Assembly (NCBI GenBank): GCA_016703605.1 | Contig: JADJBU010000024.1 | Coordinates: 1 to 64,000 of the forward strand | DNA length: 64,000 nucleotides | Direction of reading: 5' to 3' | Source of the DNA: Candidatus Villigracilis adiacens | Lineage (GTDB): Bacteria; Chloroflexota; Anaerolineae; Anaerolineales; Villigracilaceae | Position numbers and translations under genes: made by a program | The notes under the pieces: generated by a model | What the model saw: the letters and a program-made list of their open reading frames with translations, nothing else | Database searches by the model: none | What the model was told of the DNA's origin: nothing | Shown: positions 1-9,063 of the stretch, one piece after another | How positions within the stretch are numbered: the stretch's first letter is position 1 | Layout: each line of letters starts with the position of its first letter

Positions 1-941
1 TGTCGATCCGAAAGCGCGGATGGATGTAATGCGAATCAAGTATCTTCCACGGGTCAAACCATTTACGCATCCTCGTTCTTGCGACTTTATTGATCTCATC
101 CAAACTCGCACCGCTGGCTTTTTCCAGGCGTTCAAAGCGCTTGGCGAATTGGACTCATCGGCATAATTGACAAAGTCCTCTTCCTTCCAAACCGAATGGC
201 ACCACTATACCGGGCGAAAGCATCACCGATCACGCCGATGGCAGGGAGAAGCAGCCCATGTCACATTTGGAGGTTGTCCCCATTCTCCGCGATGCTCCAA
301 GATGAGACAGGACAAAAGATAAACTCCATAGGCAATGTGACGGGACCATCTTGTTTGAGCAACCTGACCCTTTCGCAAGCCTGGGGAAAGGAGGTCATTG
401 CGTTCGAGCATGGTGAAGAAAGTTTGATAATGTCTCAGCTAGCGCCTTCTACGACCATCATGTTGTAGGTAACTGATGCCCGTATCTCAGACAGCATGAC
501 GGGTCAAAGCGAAGCGTTCAACGCGTCAGGCAATGATGTGGTAGAAAAGTGGTAGTTAGCGGTCGCCGTGAAACTGACCGTTAAGTCCACACCCGCCTCA
601 GCGACTTCATCCATAAAGCGGCGGAAGAATAGTATGCTTGGCTTCCTCGAAAAGGAATGTCGTGAGGTACATTTCCTCTTCGATGCGTCCTTCCTGCGTG
701 CAATGGCTTGGATCAGTGGCAACAGGTCAGCGTCACCGCCTCCTCACCCGCCACAAACATGGACAGGAGCAGCAAGCATAGGTCTTTCTCTTCTTCGGTG
801 AAACCCGCCCAATCTTGCTTATCTTTGTGAGGTCGATGTCCGGGATTCAGATGCCGGAGCTCTTGGCTTTTCATACAAGCGCATCGGCGGCAAGTCACGA
901 TTCAATCCGCGAGTGGTGGTGGCAAAGGCAGTGAGAGACAT
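1..941 (-). pseudogene. Degraded R2-like ligand-binding oxidase (R2lox)
   Basis: Reading the minus strand from an ATG at 941, preceded by AGGAGAACCC, gives a start like R2lox proteins (MSLTAFATTTRGLNRD). Fragments in changing frames then follow in family order: DWAGFTEEEKDLCLLLLSMF and VAGEEAVTL near 830-730, FFRRFMDEVAEAG near 620, LLSPGLRKG and RHIAYGVYLLS near 390-300, and QFAKRFERLEKASGA near 150. These match the ferritin-like di-metal fold of the R2lox family (ribonucleotide reductase R2-like Mn/Fe oxidases). At least four frame changes and internal stops break the gene, so it cannot make a functional protein. The 3' end may continue beyond the window edge. Confidence 0.78.
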
Positions 942-953
942 GGGTTCTCCTTG

Positions 954-980
954 TAGGACAAGTCCTATAGACTTGTCCTA
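954..980. promoter_or_regulatory. Perfect 11-bp inverted repeat, probable operator
   Basis: TAGGACAAGTC-CTATA-GACTTGTCCTA is a perfect dyad with a 5-bp centre. It lies between the divergent R2lox pseudogene (start 941) and the methyltransferase (start 1015). Its size and position fit the binding site of a dimeric repressor, but no regulator gene is adjacent and the function is inferred. Confidence 0.55.
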
Positions 981-1002
981 AACTTGCAAGCATCAACTAC
1001 GC

Positions 1003-1015
1003 TATAATCCCGCCA
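1003..1015 (+). promoter_or_regulatory. TATAAT-N6-ATG leaderless promoter of the methyltransferase
   Basis: TATAAT occupies 1003-1008 and the ATG starts at 1015, six bases later, so transcription would start at or next to the start codon. There is no Shine-Dalgarno sequence. No convincing -35 box is visible. Confidence 0.5.
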
Positions 1016-1861
1016 TGCCCATCACCACGGACTCAGTCCGAACCTATTACGACGAAAATACCAACCTCTTTTTTAAAATTTAGCGGCCCCAAAAAAACGC
1101 AAAACATCCACCGTACGTTATGGATGGAAAATACTAAAAGCATTGAAGACGCACTCAACACTTCGAATGCGCTCATCAAAGCAGAGATCGAATCCGTTGC
1201 TCAAACAAATGCCCGCATCGCGGACCTTGGCTGCGGCGTGGGCGCGAGTCTGTTCTACATTTATCCGCGCCTGCAACAGCCTGCCCCCGCCCTCGGATTA
1301 ACTCTCAGCCCCGTGCAAGCCAGACTCGCGCAAGAGTCTGCAAAGCAACTTGGCTTGCAAGACCACATCCGCTTCGCTGAAGGGGATTTTACCTCCGTGC
1401 CCCTGCCCGGCGAGGCACTTGATGCGGTGTATTCTGTTGAAGCGGTCTGTCATGCCGTGGACCCGGAAAAATATTTCAAAGAAGCGGGTCGCCTGCTGCG
1501 TAAAGGCGGCAAGCTCATCCTTGTGGATGATTACAAATCAGCTCGTTCCTTCAACTCAAGCGAACAAAAATGGTTCGATGCGTACATTGATGGTTGGTAT
1601 GTCCCCGGTGTGCGGACGATTGAACAAGTCGTTTCCTTTGCAAGCAAAAATGGACTTCAACTCAAAAAGAATGAAGAACTCACTCCCTATCTCCGCCTAC
1701 GCAACCTACCCGATTTTCTCGCCAGCGCCTTACTCTTCCTAGGCGAGAAACTTCCGATCAAACATGCCATCGTTCCGTCCATGCTGGGGAGCATGGCATT
1801 GCAGCAATGCCTGCACATGAAGATCGTGGAGTATCGGATGTTAGTGTTCGAAAAGAATTAA
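1015..1861 (+). CDS. SAM-dependent methyltransferase (class I), frameshifted near its N-terminus
   Basis: The Rossmann methyltransferase core is intact: motif I is IADLGCGVGASLF, followed by LDAVYSVEAVCHAVDPEKYF and GGKLILVDDY. It resembles small-molecule C- or O-methyltransferases of the sterol/tocopherol type. The natural start appears to be the ATG at 1015 (MPITTDSVRTYYDENTNLFF), but that frame stops at 1081 within the run TTTTTTAAAATTTAG. Shifting one base continues as FSGPKKTQNIHRTLW into the ORF that has its own ATG at 1124 (245 residues). The homopolymer context fits either a real indel or a sequencing error. A glycosyltransferase lies 75 bp downstream, suggesting a lipid or secondary-metabolite tailoring pair. 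Confidence 0.75.
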
Positions 1862-1930
1862 CCGCGAAGCACGCTAAGGGCGCTAAGAATTAAAAGTTTT
1901 TCTTCGCGTTCTTTGCGCTCTTAGCGGTTT
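1862..1930. repeat. Short imperfect inverted repeat of GCGCTAAG/CTTAGCG type
   Basis: The gap between methyltransferase and glycosyltransferase is filled by two arms rich in CGCGAAG, GCGCTAAG and their complements (TTCGCG, CTCTTAGCGG). This kind of low-complexity intergenic sequence recurs in the window. No function is apparent. Confidence 0.45.
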
Positions 1931-1936
1931 AAAATA

Positions 1937-3206
1937 ATGTCAAAAACCATTACCCTTCTCACCAGCGGCACACTCGGAGACATCCTCCCCTACATCGCAC
2001 TTGGCAAAGGATTAATCGAGGCAGGTTACAACGTCCGTGTTGCTGCGCCGCGTGGGTTTGCTTATCTCTTCAACGCCGAGAGCGGGGGGACCCCGCCCCT
2101 ACAATTTACTCCATTCGAGGGGAATCCCACCGATCTGCTCATCGAACAAGGTGACTCCACGCCGATGACGCTTGGAACGAATCCGATTCGGTCCATCCAA
2201 GCCACACGCAACTTCCTGCGCAAAGCCCGCCCGCTCTATTGTCACATGCTGCACACCGCCGCCGAAGCCTGCCGCGGCTCCGACCTGCTCATTCACGGCT
2301 TGCCCACCATCTGGGGCGCACATATCGCCGAAGGCTTGGGCATCCCCGCCGTCCGCGCAAATTTGCAACCACTGACACCCACTCGCGAATTTCCATCAGC
2401 ATTGCTTCCGTTTCGTTTTTCTCTTTCAGGGATCGGAAACTGGTTCTCGCATTGGGCTGTGACTCAAGCCACCTGGCTTTCATGGCGCTCGGAGATCAAC
2501 CACGCGCGTCACGCGGACTTTGGGCTTGCTCCTGCGCAACTACTTGACCCTACTCTGAAAGCGGACTCGCACCAACCCCCTCACCCTCAACGCCTTCAGT
2601 GAAATTGTCGTACCTCGTCCACGAGACTGGAATGCAAAACAACTGGTCACTGGCTACTGGCGCCTGGCTTCACCAGACTGGACACCGCCCCAAGCACTGC
2701 AAAAATTCCTAGACACCTCCCCCAACCCCATTGCCATCGGATTCGGCAGCCCCGGCACACAAGGATACTTATCCATGCTTGAAGAAGCATTGCACCTCGC
2801 AAACGCTCAAGCCGTGTTGACTCTCCCAACCAAATGGCATGGAGAAATAAAATCCAAAAACATCTTCCCCATCGAATACATCCCGCACGATTGGCTGTAT
2901 AAACGCGTCAAAGTCGCCATCCACCACGGCGGCGCTGGGACAACGTCCGCGAGTTTGCATGCAGGCATTCCCACCATTACCATGCCCCTCGCTATTGACC
3001 AATTCTTCTGGGGGGAACGGATTCAGAAACTGGGTATAGGGCTATCCATTCCCCAGAGGAAACTCAACGCAGAGAATCTAGCACAGGCAATTAATGAAAC
3101 CTTGAACAACAAAGAGATGAGCACGAAAGCGAAAGTAATCAGCAATGCCCTGAATAAAGAAGATGGAATTAAATCTGCTGTTACTCAAATTAGAAAACTT
3201 CTATAA
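1937..3206 (+). pseudogene. UDP-glycosyltransferase (GT1, sterol-glucosyltransferase-like), frameshifted
   Basis: Two ORFs in different frames make one protein of about 420 residues. The N-terminal half (1937-2602) begins MSKTITLLTSGTLGDILPYI, a typical GT1 nucleotide-sugar transferase start. The C-terminal half is readable from about 2560 in another frame (NPLTLNAFSEIVVPRPRDW) and ends with the donor-binding signature HHGGAGTTSASLHAGIPTI and DQFFWGERI, as in YjiC/sterol 3-beta-glucosyltransferase proteins. The shift lies near 2560. The family normally has a single ORF, so this copy is broken unless the shift is an assembly error. Confidence 0.75.
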
Positions 3207-3208
3207 AA

Positions 3209-3358
3209 CTCCGAAGGAGTGAAAGGGTTATAGAAACCGGGGCAATTAATAAAAAGAAAAAACCGAAGGGGTGACATAATTTTGCAAACCAATGCCATCC
3301 CTTCGGGATTAGGTGGCCTATCAAATTAGTCTAGAATCATTTCATCCCTTCGGGATTA
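3209..3358. repeat. Cluster of CCGAAGGR / CCCTTCGG short repeats
   Basis: Four related units sit in 150 bp: CTCCGAAGGAGTG (3209-3221), CCGAAGGGGTGACAT (3263-3277), CATCCCTTCGGGATTA (3296-3311) and the same 16-mer again (3343-3358). They face each other and can pair. The last one overlaps the 3' end of the MFS gene and supplies its final residues and stop codon. Confidence 0.6.
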
Positions 3359-4518
3359 TTTCTTTGCAATGCCAAAATAGCTACAACCAACGCAAATGCG
3401 GAAAACACACTCCCCAACCAATACGGCGCGGAGATGGCGATCACGTCGAACGAAATCCCTGCAATGGTGGGACCGAAGATGTTGGTGAACGCCAGCAAGG
3501 TTTGATTGCCACCCATCAACCGCCCCTGCTCATTCTCAGGGACGCGCAGTGAGACCAGCGCCGTCAGCGACGGGATGCTGATACCCGTCCCAAGCGCAAC
3601 AACAGCCACCGCGGGGAAGATCATCCATGCGGCAGGGACGAATGCCATGCCCGCCAAACCGATCACCATGCAAGTGAGACCCACAGGGATGAGTTTGCGT
3701 TCGCCGAAACGTGCTTGTAACCTGGCATATAAAACTCCCTGCACGATCACCCCACACAACCCGACATATAAATAGAAGTAACTATTCTGTGCAGGAGTCC
3801 AACCGAAGCGGGCATTGGAGAAAAGCGGAAAATTCGTCTGCAAGCCAGCGAAGGCGAGGTTGAGCAGGAAGAGAACAACCAGAAAACTTTGGATATTCTT
3901 CTGGCGGAAGATACTCGTGAATTGACCCGCCCACGAAAAGACTTGCGAAAACGGCTTGGTCTCGCGGCGTTCGGGGGATAATGATTCGGGGAGGAAAAAG
4001 AATCCGAAGACAGTATTGGCAAAGGCTAGGAAAGAGGCGACGAGCGCCGGGAGGCTGAGTCCATATCCGCTGAGGAGCCCGCCGAGGATGGGACCCGCCA
4101 TGATGCCCAATCCAAAAGCGAGTTGAGAATAATTAATTCCCTTGGCGCGAGTCTCGGCGTTAGTCGTGTCTGCAACGTAGGCATGAGCGAGAGTCAAGTT
4201 CGAGCCGGTCAGACCGTCAATGAAGACTGCAAGAAAAATAATGATGAGCGAATTTGCCAATCCGAGCAAAAGATAGGAAGTCGCCGTGCCCAAAAGACAG
4301 AACAGCAAAATGGGTTTGCGCCCGTAACGGTCGGAGAGTGCGCCGAGGATGGGGCCCGAGACGAGTTGAATGGTCGAGTACATCGACATCAATCCGCCTG
4401 CAATGGCAGCGCCGCCATCTTGCGCTTGCACGAAGAACGGCAGCAACGGCAGCATGATGCCATAGCCGAGCATGTCCACAAAAACGGAAACGAGGATGAT
4501 GAAGAAGGAAGGAGGCAA
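3337..4518 (-). CDS. MFS transporter, tetracycline-efflux-like (DHA1 type)
   Basis: A 393-residue 12-helix transporter. Helix 1 contains DMLGYGIMLPLLPFF, and the loop after helix 2 carries the MFS motif GALSDRYGRKP, as in TetA-type drug:proton antiporters; the substrate cannot be read from sequence. The proposed start is TTG because an in-frame TAA lies three codons upstream (4525-4527); there is no strong ribosome site. The last residues (NNPEGMK) come from the CATCCCTTCGGGATTA repeat, so the native C-terminus may have been replaced. A TATAAT on the minus strand at 4560-4555 could drive it. Confidence 0.85.
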   Translation of the reverse strand: MPPSFFIILVSVFVDMLGYGIMLPLLPFFVQAQDGGAAIAGGLMSMYSTIQLVSGPILGALSDRYGRKPILLFCLLGTATSYLLLGLANSLIIIFLAVFIDGLTGSNLTLAHAYVADTTNAETRAKGINYSQLAFGLGIMAGPILGGLLSGYGLSLPALVASFLAFANTVFGFFFLPESLSPERRETKPFSQVFSWAGQFTSIFRQKNIQSFLVVLFLLNLAFAGLQTNFPLFSNARFGWTPAQNSYFYLYVGLCGVIVQGVLYARLQARFGERKLIPVGLTCMVIGLAGMAFVPAAWMIFPAVAVVALGTGISIPSLTALVSLRVPENEQGRLMGGNQTLLAFTNIFGPTIAGISFDVIAISAPYWLGSVFSAFALVVAILALQRNNPEGMK

Positions 4519-4536
4519 GGAGATTTACCGATAATA

Positions 4537-4578
4537 AAAGTGGTGAGCGGGCTGATTATACATTCCACTCACCACTTT
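4537..4578 (-). terminator. Hairpin between the NHL lipoprotein and MFS genes, with embedded TATAAT
   Basis: Arms AAAGTGGTGAG (4537-4547) and CTCACCACTTT (4568-4578) form a strong stem downstream of the NHL lipoprotein gene. On the minus strand the loop contains TATAAT (4560-4555), so the same sequence may end one transcript and start the MFS transcript about 30 bases before its start codon. Confidence 0.45.
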
Positions 4579-4610
4579 CTACTACTTATGACGTGCGCAC
4601 AAAAAACGGA

Positions 4611-5582
4611 TTACGGAAACTCCACCACCGAAACCTTCGCGCCTGATTGATTGACCACATAAATGACCCCATTGCCAAACGCGATCGCAGTCGGGCGTTT
4701 GAATGGATTATCCGTGGTCTTCTTGCCGCCCAAGCCCCACAAGAACTCTCCGTCATTATCAAAGACCTGCATACGACCCAGATCATAATCGGTCACATAC
4801 ACGTTGCCATCGGCATCCACAGCAATGCCTTCGGGCGTGCCAACGAAGCCAATATCTTCGCCCATCTTCCAGGCTGTGATGAATACACCCGCAGCATCGA
4901 ACTTCTGCACGTATTTAGATTCGTAATCAGCAACGAAGATATGCCCCTGCTGGTCAACAGCAATACCCGTGGCGTGTTTGAAATTTCCGCCGCCGCTGCC
5001 ATCGCCGCCAAACTTCATCAGGAAATTGCCGTCATTATCGAATTTCTGCACATAGGGGTTGCCGTCATCGGTCACGTACACATTGCCATCTGCATCCACC
5101 GCAATGCCAATGGCGCGCACGAACTGACTATCGTCCGTGCCTTCGCTGCCCCATTGCAAAATGTAATTGCCGTCTTTATCGAATTTTTGAACGCGATGAT
5201 TTTCGTTATCCACTACAAAGACATTGTCGTTGACGTCAATCGCCAGCCCGCCAAAGCCCAGGGTTTTGAATTCACCATCACCGCTGCCTTTCTTATCCCA
5301 TTTGGCGAGCAGGTTGCCATCCACATCGAAGATCAACACGCGGTCCTTGCCCGCATCGCTGACGTAAATATTTCCGAGCGAGTTCACCGCCACGCCGTAT
5401 GGGTCCTTCATGCTGTCTTCGCTTAATTTGATCTCAAAGGGTTGTTCAGGGGTCATGGTTGCCTCAATGGTGGGAATTTGGGTCGGTCCAGGAGTCGGGG
5501 TCAATTCTGCAGACGGCTCCGCTCCCCCACCGCAGGCGATCAACAAACACATACTTAACAGTAGTAAAACCGTTCTCTTCAT
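4611..5582 (-). CDS. NHL-repeat beta-propeller lipoprotein
   Basis: 323 residues. The signal peptide ends in a lipobox (LLIAC, Cys 17), so the protein should be lipid-anchored outside the membrane. A short Pro/Thr linker follows, then about five to six NHL blades with the repeated pattern GIAVDADGNVYVTD followed by RVQKFD/YVQKFD and a G-rich turn. NHL propellers are binding scaffolds, and no catalytic motif is visible. The start is supported by GAGGAGGAACGCGC just before the ATG. The ligand is unknown. Confidence 0.85.
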   Translation of the reverse strand: MKRTVLLLLSMCLLIACGGGAEPSAELTPTPGPTQIPTIEATMTPEQPFEIKLSEDSMKDPYGVAVNSLGNIYVSDAGKDRVLIFDVDGNLLAKWDKKGSGDGEFKTLGFGGLAIDVNDNVFVVDNENHRVQKFDKDGNYILQWGSEGTDDSQFVRAIGIAVDADGNVYVTDDGNPYVQKFDNDGNFLMKFGGDGSGGGNFKHATGIAVDQQGHIFVADYESKYVQKFDAAGVFITAWKMGEDIGFVGTPEGIAVDADGNVYVTDYDLGRMQVFDNDGEFLWGLGGKKTTDNPFKRPTAIAFGNGVIYVVNQSGAKVSVVEFP

Positions 5583-5676
5583 GCGCGTTCCTCCTCTATA
5601 AGTTTTGCAGGATTATAGGCGCGCAGAAGCGATGCCGCACCATACTTTAGAATGGATTCCCTGCGCAATTAATTAA

Positions 5677-5851
5677 TTCACCTTACGCAGTAGGGGCGAC
5701 CCGTCCAAATCACTGAAAACCTTGTTGCGCAATAAGAGGGTCGCCCTTTGGACGGGCAAACCTTCCTGTTCCAGGGCGATCCTCCCCTTGAAGATCGAGC
5801 GGCTTGATATATCTTGACGGATCGCCCCTACGGTAAATCGCGTAAGGTGAG
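5677..5851. mobile_element. MITE-like element, CTCACCTTACGC family, copy A
   Basis: The left end TTCACCTTACGCAG and right end CGCGTAAGGTGAG are the inverted ends shared with copies near 42.7, 51.6 and 53.4 kb. The interior carries paired segments (AGGGGCGACCC... / ...GGATCGCCCCTAC). No ORF is credible inside. This copy has no clear target duplication (left flank TAATTAA, right flank GAAATGG), so one side has probably been altered. Confidence 0.6.
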
Positions 5852-5852
5852 G

Positions 5853-5963
5853 AAATGGCGAAAAGCGCAAATTGGGCGAATTTACGCAAAAACCAATATA
5901 AGAGATTCGCAACATTCGCCTTTTCGCGTTAAGATTTTCCTGACTTCGCAAAAGCCCTGTTTT
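5853..5963. repeat. ~110-bp dispersed repeat, inverted copy at about 9.27-9.38 kb
   Basis: The segment starting GGCGAAAAGCGCAAATTGGG and running to TTTTCCTGACTTCGCAAAAG is matched with a few differences, in reverse complement, by 9264-9378. It abuts MITE copy A. Together these repeats explain almost all of the 500-bp gap between the NHL lipoprotein gene and the FHA-protein gene; nothing in it looks coding. Confidence 0.65.
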
Positions 5964-6082
5964 CACCGAAGCCCCAAGTGGACGGAAACCTGTGAGTGGA
6001 GTATGATTCAGCCGGTTCTATGAAACTTCGTGGGCGCTTTCCAATCTCCAGTTGACCAAACCATCCTCTCCCGCACAGGCTG

Positions 6083-8005
6083 ATGCGTAAATTCCTACTG
6101 ACCCTGATATCTGCAAGCCTGGTCCTCGGCGCCTCCATCCCCGCCTCCGCGCAGGGACAGATTGCCGCATCTGTCACTTTTTATAATGTGGATGCGTCCG
6201 CCTTCCCGGTCGTTTCGGGATTTGTGGATGTGACCGACTCAAGCGGAATTTTCGCTTCGGGACTCAAGCCCGAGGCTGTTTCTGTGCTCGAAAACGGGCA
6301 GCCGCTCCAAGCCGTGAGTTTCAATGAGATGGCGATCCCCCTGCAATTGGCGGTCGCCTTCAACCAGGGTGAAGCGCTGGACGCCCGCAACGCGAACGGC
6401 ATCTCGCGCTTCCAACGCGTCTCACAGGTCGTCATAGACTGGGCGCAAGCCCGCCCGCCAGACATGCCCGACGATTTGAGTCTCGTCAGCCAGGCAGGAC
6501 CGGTCATCAACCATGCGCCTCCCACCGATTTCATCGTCGGCTTGCAGGGTTTCCAGCCTGACCTGCGCGAAGCGACGCCCAACCTGCAATCGCTCGTTGC
6601 GGCTTTGGATGTGGTCAGCGCCCAGACTCCGCGCATTGGGGTAAAACGCGCCGTGCTCTTCATCACGCCGCAAATGGAAGACCCCAACCTCGCCGCAGAC
6701 CTTGAGCCCATCATCCAGCGCGCGGTAGAAAATAAAATTCGCGTCTTCGTCTGGTACGTGGACGCAAACACCACCTTCACAACCACCAGCGCGGCGGTCT
6801 TCAATAACCTCGCCATCCAAACCGGCGGGAGCATGTTCCAATTCTCCGGCGAGGAACGCTTCCCCGACCCCGAAGCCTATTTTGCGCCCCTCAGGCGTAT
6901 TTATCAGCTCAAATACGACTCGCGCCTGAATGTTCCAGGGCAGCACAACCTGATCGTGCAGGTGACCCTGCCCGCATCCGAGACGGTCACCTCGGCGGCG
7001 CAGACCTTCGAACTGAACGTCCAGCCGCCGAACCCGATCCTCGTGACTCCGGCAATGCAGATCACGCGGCAGGCTCCGCCCGAGGACCCTTTCAATACCG
7101 AAACGCTTTTGCCCGAATCGCAGAAACTTGAGATCATCGTCGAATTCCCCGATGGCTACCAACGCGCGTTGACCCGCACGACCCTGTATGTGGACGGCGT
7201 TGTTATGGACGAGAACACCAGCGAACCGTTCAATGAATTCAACTGGGACCTGATATCGTATACCGCGAGCGGGGAGCACCAGGTAATGGTCGAGGCGGTT
7301 GATTTGCTTGGTTTGAGCAAACAGAGTATGGCGCTGCCCGTGTTGGTGACGGTCATCAAACCTCCCAGCGGGCCCGCGGCCTTCCTTGCAAAATACCGCA
7401 CCCAGCTCACCTTTGGCGCGATCGTGTTCGCGGGGCTGGTCTTATTTGCCATTTTGCTGGGCGGCAGGCTGCGGAATCTCTCGCTGCGCGCCATTCAGGA
7501 GGAACGCCGCGCGCAGAACGATCCGCTCACCCAGCCGCTGCCGGTGATGATGAGGGAGGCGGCTCCGGCGGCGCAGGAGAAAAAGCCGCGGCGGTTGCCC
7601 AAACTCAAGAAGCAGAAACAAGCCAAATCAGCGGAGGTCGAGGCGGCGGCTTCCCTGGTCCGGCTCAATCCCGATGGTCAGTATGCCGCCATCCCGCCAA
7701 TTGCGTTGAATGGGAGGGAACTTATCCTGGGGACCGACCCTGTGGAATGCACGTTGATCCTGGATGATGCGTCCATTTCGTCGGTCCATGCCCGCATCCG
7801 AACAACCGACGACGGCGGGTACCTGTTGCAGGATGTCCAATCCATCGCCGGAACCTGGGTGAATTTCGAGCCGATCCCCCGGGAGGGCTACCGGCTTGAG
7901 CATGGCGATATGGTAAACTTTGGTCAATTAAAGTACCGTTTTATGTTGAGGACTTCACCTCCTCCGCGAATCCCCAAGGTTAGGCCAGTAAATCCTGAAG
8001 AATGA
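6083..8005 (+). CDS. Secreted VWA-like/FHA membrane protein
   Basis: 640 residues. It has a cleavable signal peptide (LISASLVLGASIPASAQG), then an extracytoplasmic region (about 30-430) that reads like a divergent von Willebrand A/VWFA-related domain, one transmembrane helix near 447-467 (FGAIVFAGLVLFAILLGG), a basic linker, and a cytoplasmic FHA domain at about 545-625 (LILGTDPVECTLIL, SSVHARI, VQSIAGTWVN). FHA domains bind phosphothreonine. The stop overlaps the start of the PP2C gene (ATGA), implying translational coupling. The pair looks like a phospho-dependent signalling unit across the membrane; no Ser/Thr kinase is nearby. Confidence 0.82.
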   Translation: MRKFLLTLISASLVLGASIPASAQGQIAASVTFYNVDASAFPVVSGFVDVTDSSGIFASGLKPEAVSVLENGQPLQAVSFNEMAIPLQLAVAFNQGEALDARNANGISRFQRVSQVVIDWAQARPPDMPDDLSLVSQAGPVINHAPPTDFIVGLQGFQPDLREATPNLQSLVAALDVVSAQTPRIGVKRAVLFITPQMEDPNLAADLEPIIQRAVENKIRVFVWYVDANTTFTTTSAAVFNNLAIQTGGSMFQFSGEERFPDPEAYFAPLRRIYQLKYDSRLNVPGQHNLIVQVTLPASETVTSAAQTFELNVQPPNPILVTPAMQITRQAPPEDPFNTETLLPESQKLEIIVEFPDGYQRALTRTTLYVDGVVMDENTSEPFNEFNWDLISYTASGEHQVMVEAVDLLGLSKQSMALPVLVTVIKPPSGPAAFLAKYRTQLTFGAIVFAGLVLFAILLGGRLRNLSLRAIQEERRAQNDPLTQPLPVMMREAAPAAQEKKPRRLPKLKKQKQAKSAEVEAAASLVRLNPDGQYAAIPPIALNGRELILGTDPVECTLILDDASISSVHARIRTTDDGGYLLQDVQSIAGTWVNFEPIPREGYRLEHGDMVNFGQLKYRFMLRTSPPPRIPKVRPVNPEE

Positions 8006-8865
8006 TCCGTACCACACTTGCCCATCTCCATGTAGCCGCCCTCAGTCATGCGGGTCTCTCAGGCAAGAACAACGAGGACCGGTATGCCGTGTCGTCCTTC
8101 CAATTGGCGAAGGATGATCCGCGCCCGTCGATCTTTGCCGTGGTGGCAGACGGGATCGGCGGTCATCGCGCGGGGGAGGTTGCGGCAGAACTGGCGGTCA
8201 ATTACATCAGTATGCATGTGGCCGAGAGTAATGCGCGCAAGCCGGTCAAGATTTTGGAAAACGCCATCCACGATGCGAGTCAGGCGATTGCTTCGCATTC
8301 GGCGGGCAAGGCGGAGGAACACGGTATGGGCGCAACCTGCGCCTGTGTGTGGGTGATCGAGAATAAACTCTTCATCGCTTATGTGGGCGATTCGCGCGTG
8401 TATCTTCTGCGGGGAAAATATATTCAGCAGTTGACGATAGATCATACCTGGGTGCAGGAAGCCTTTGAAAAGGGCATCATCACCGCCGAGCAGATGCGCG
8501 ATCATCCAAATGTGCATGTCATCCGCCGTCACCTGGGGGGGGTGCGCCTGCCGGAGGTGGATTTCCGCCTGCGCATCGATAATAACGAAACGGATGATGA
8601 ATCGCTCAACAATCAGGGGTTCCATCTCGAACCGGGCGATACGGTACTGATCTGCACCGACGGTTTGACGGACCTGGTCTGGAACGATGAGATCCAGCAG
8701 ATTATCCGCGGGAAGCGCGACCTGAAGGCTGCGGCCGAGTCGCTGGTGTCTCTCGCCAATGAGCGCGGCGGACATGACAATATTTCCGTTGTCCTGCTGG
8801 CAATGCCACGGGTGGAGGAAACCCTGCCGAAGAAGGGTCTGTTCGGCTGGCTGGCGGGTGGGTAA
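8002..8865 (+). CDS. PP2C-family protein Ser/Thr phosphatase
   Basis: 287 residues, the usual length of a stand-alone bacterial PP2C (Stp1/PstP type). Metal-binding acidic residues are in place: NNEDRY (Asp 26), VVADGIGGH (Asp 50), CTDGLTD (Asp 220) and GGHDNIS (Asp 259); the motif VGDSRVYLLR is also present. It should remove phosphate from phospho-Ser/Thr proteins in the cytoplasm in a Mn/Mg-dependent reaction. It overlaps the FHA protein gene by 4 bp, so the two are co-translated. Confidence 0.92.
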   Translation: MIRTTLAHLHVAALSHAGLSGKNNEDRYAVSSFQLAKDDPRPSIFAVVADGIGGHRAGEVAAELAVNYISMHVAESNARKPVKILENAIHDASQAIASHSAGKAEEHGMGATCACVWVIENKLFIAYVGDSRVYLLRGKYIQQLTIDHTWVQEAFEKGIITAEQMRDHPNVHVIRRHLGGVRLPEVDFRLRIDNNETDDESLNNQGFHLEPGDTVLICTDGLTDLVWNDEIQQIIRGKRDLKAAAESLVSLANERGGHDNISVVLLAMPRVEETLPKKGLFGWLAGG

Positions 8866-8956
8866 AAACCCGGTATTGCAAATTACAGTCATCACAGGAT
8901 TTAGGCAACAGTCACTTATCAGCATCAAATCAAGTTGAAAGTCATTTAGAACACAC

Positions 8957-8990
8957 ACAAAAAAACATCCCAGAACTGGGATGTTTTTTT
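8957..8990. terminator. Bidirectional intrinsic terminator
   Basis: Stem ACATCCCAG-AA-CTGGGATGT (8965-8984) with an A-run on the left and a T-run on the right. It can end both the FHA/PP2C transcript (plus) and the tRNA-Lys transcript (minus). Confidence 0.85.
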
Positions 8991-8991
8991 G

Positions 8992-9063
8992 TGACTCCGG
9001 GGGGATTTGAACCCTCAACCAATTGATTAAGAGTCAACTGCTCTGCCATTGAGCTACGGAGCC
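8992..9063 (-). tRNA. tRNA-Lys (anticodon CTT)
   Basis: On the minus strand the cloverleaf folds fully: acceptor GGCTCCG pairs with CGGAGTC, the anticodon stem GTTGA/TCAAT encloses the loop CTCTTAA with anticodon CTT, and the T arm has GGTTCAAATCC. The discriminator base is A, and CCA is not encoded. Confidence 0.93.

Noticed and set aside
196..468. 90-codon plus-strand ORF
   Set aside because: It lies antisense to the R2lox pseudogene, whose fragments match a known family; the ORF itself looks random.
5673..5966. 97-codon minus-strand ORF
   Set aside because: It is entirely made of MITE copy A and the adjacent dispersed repeat.
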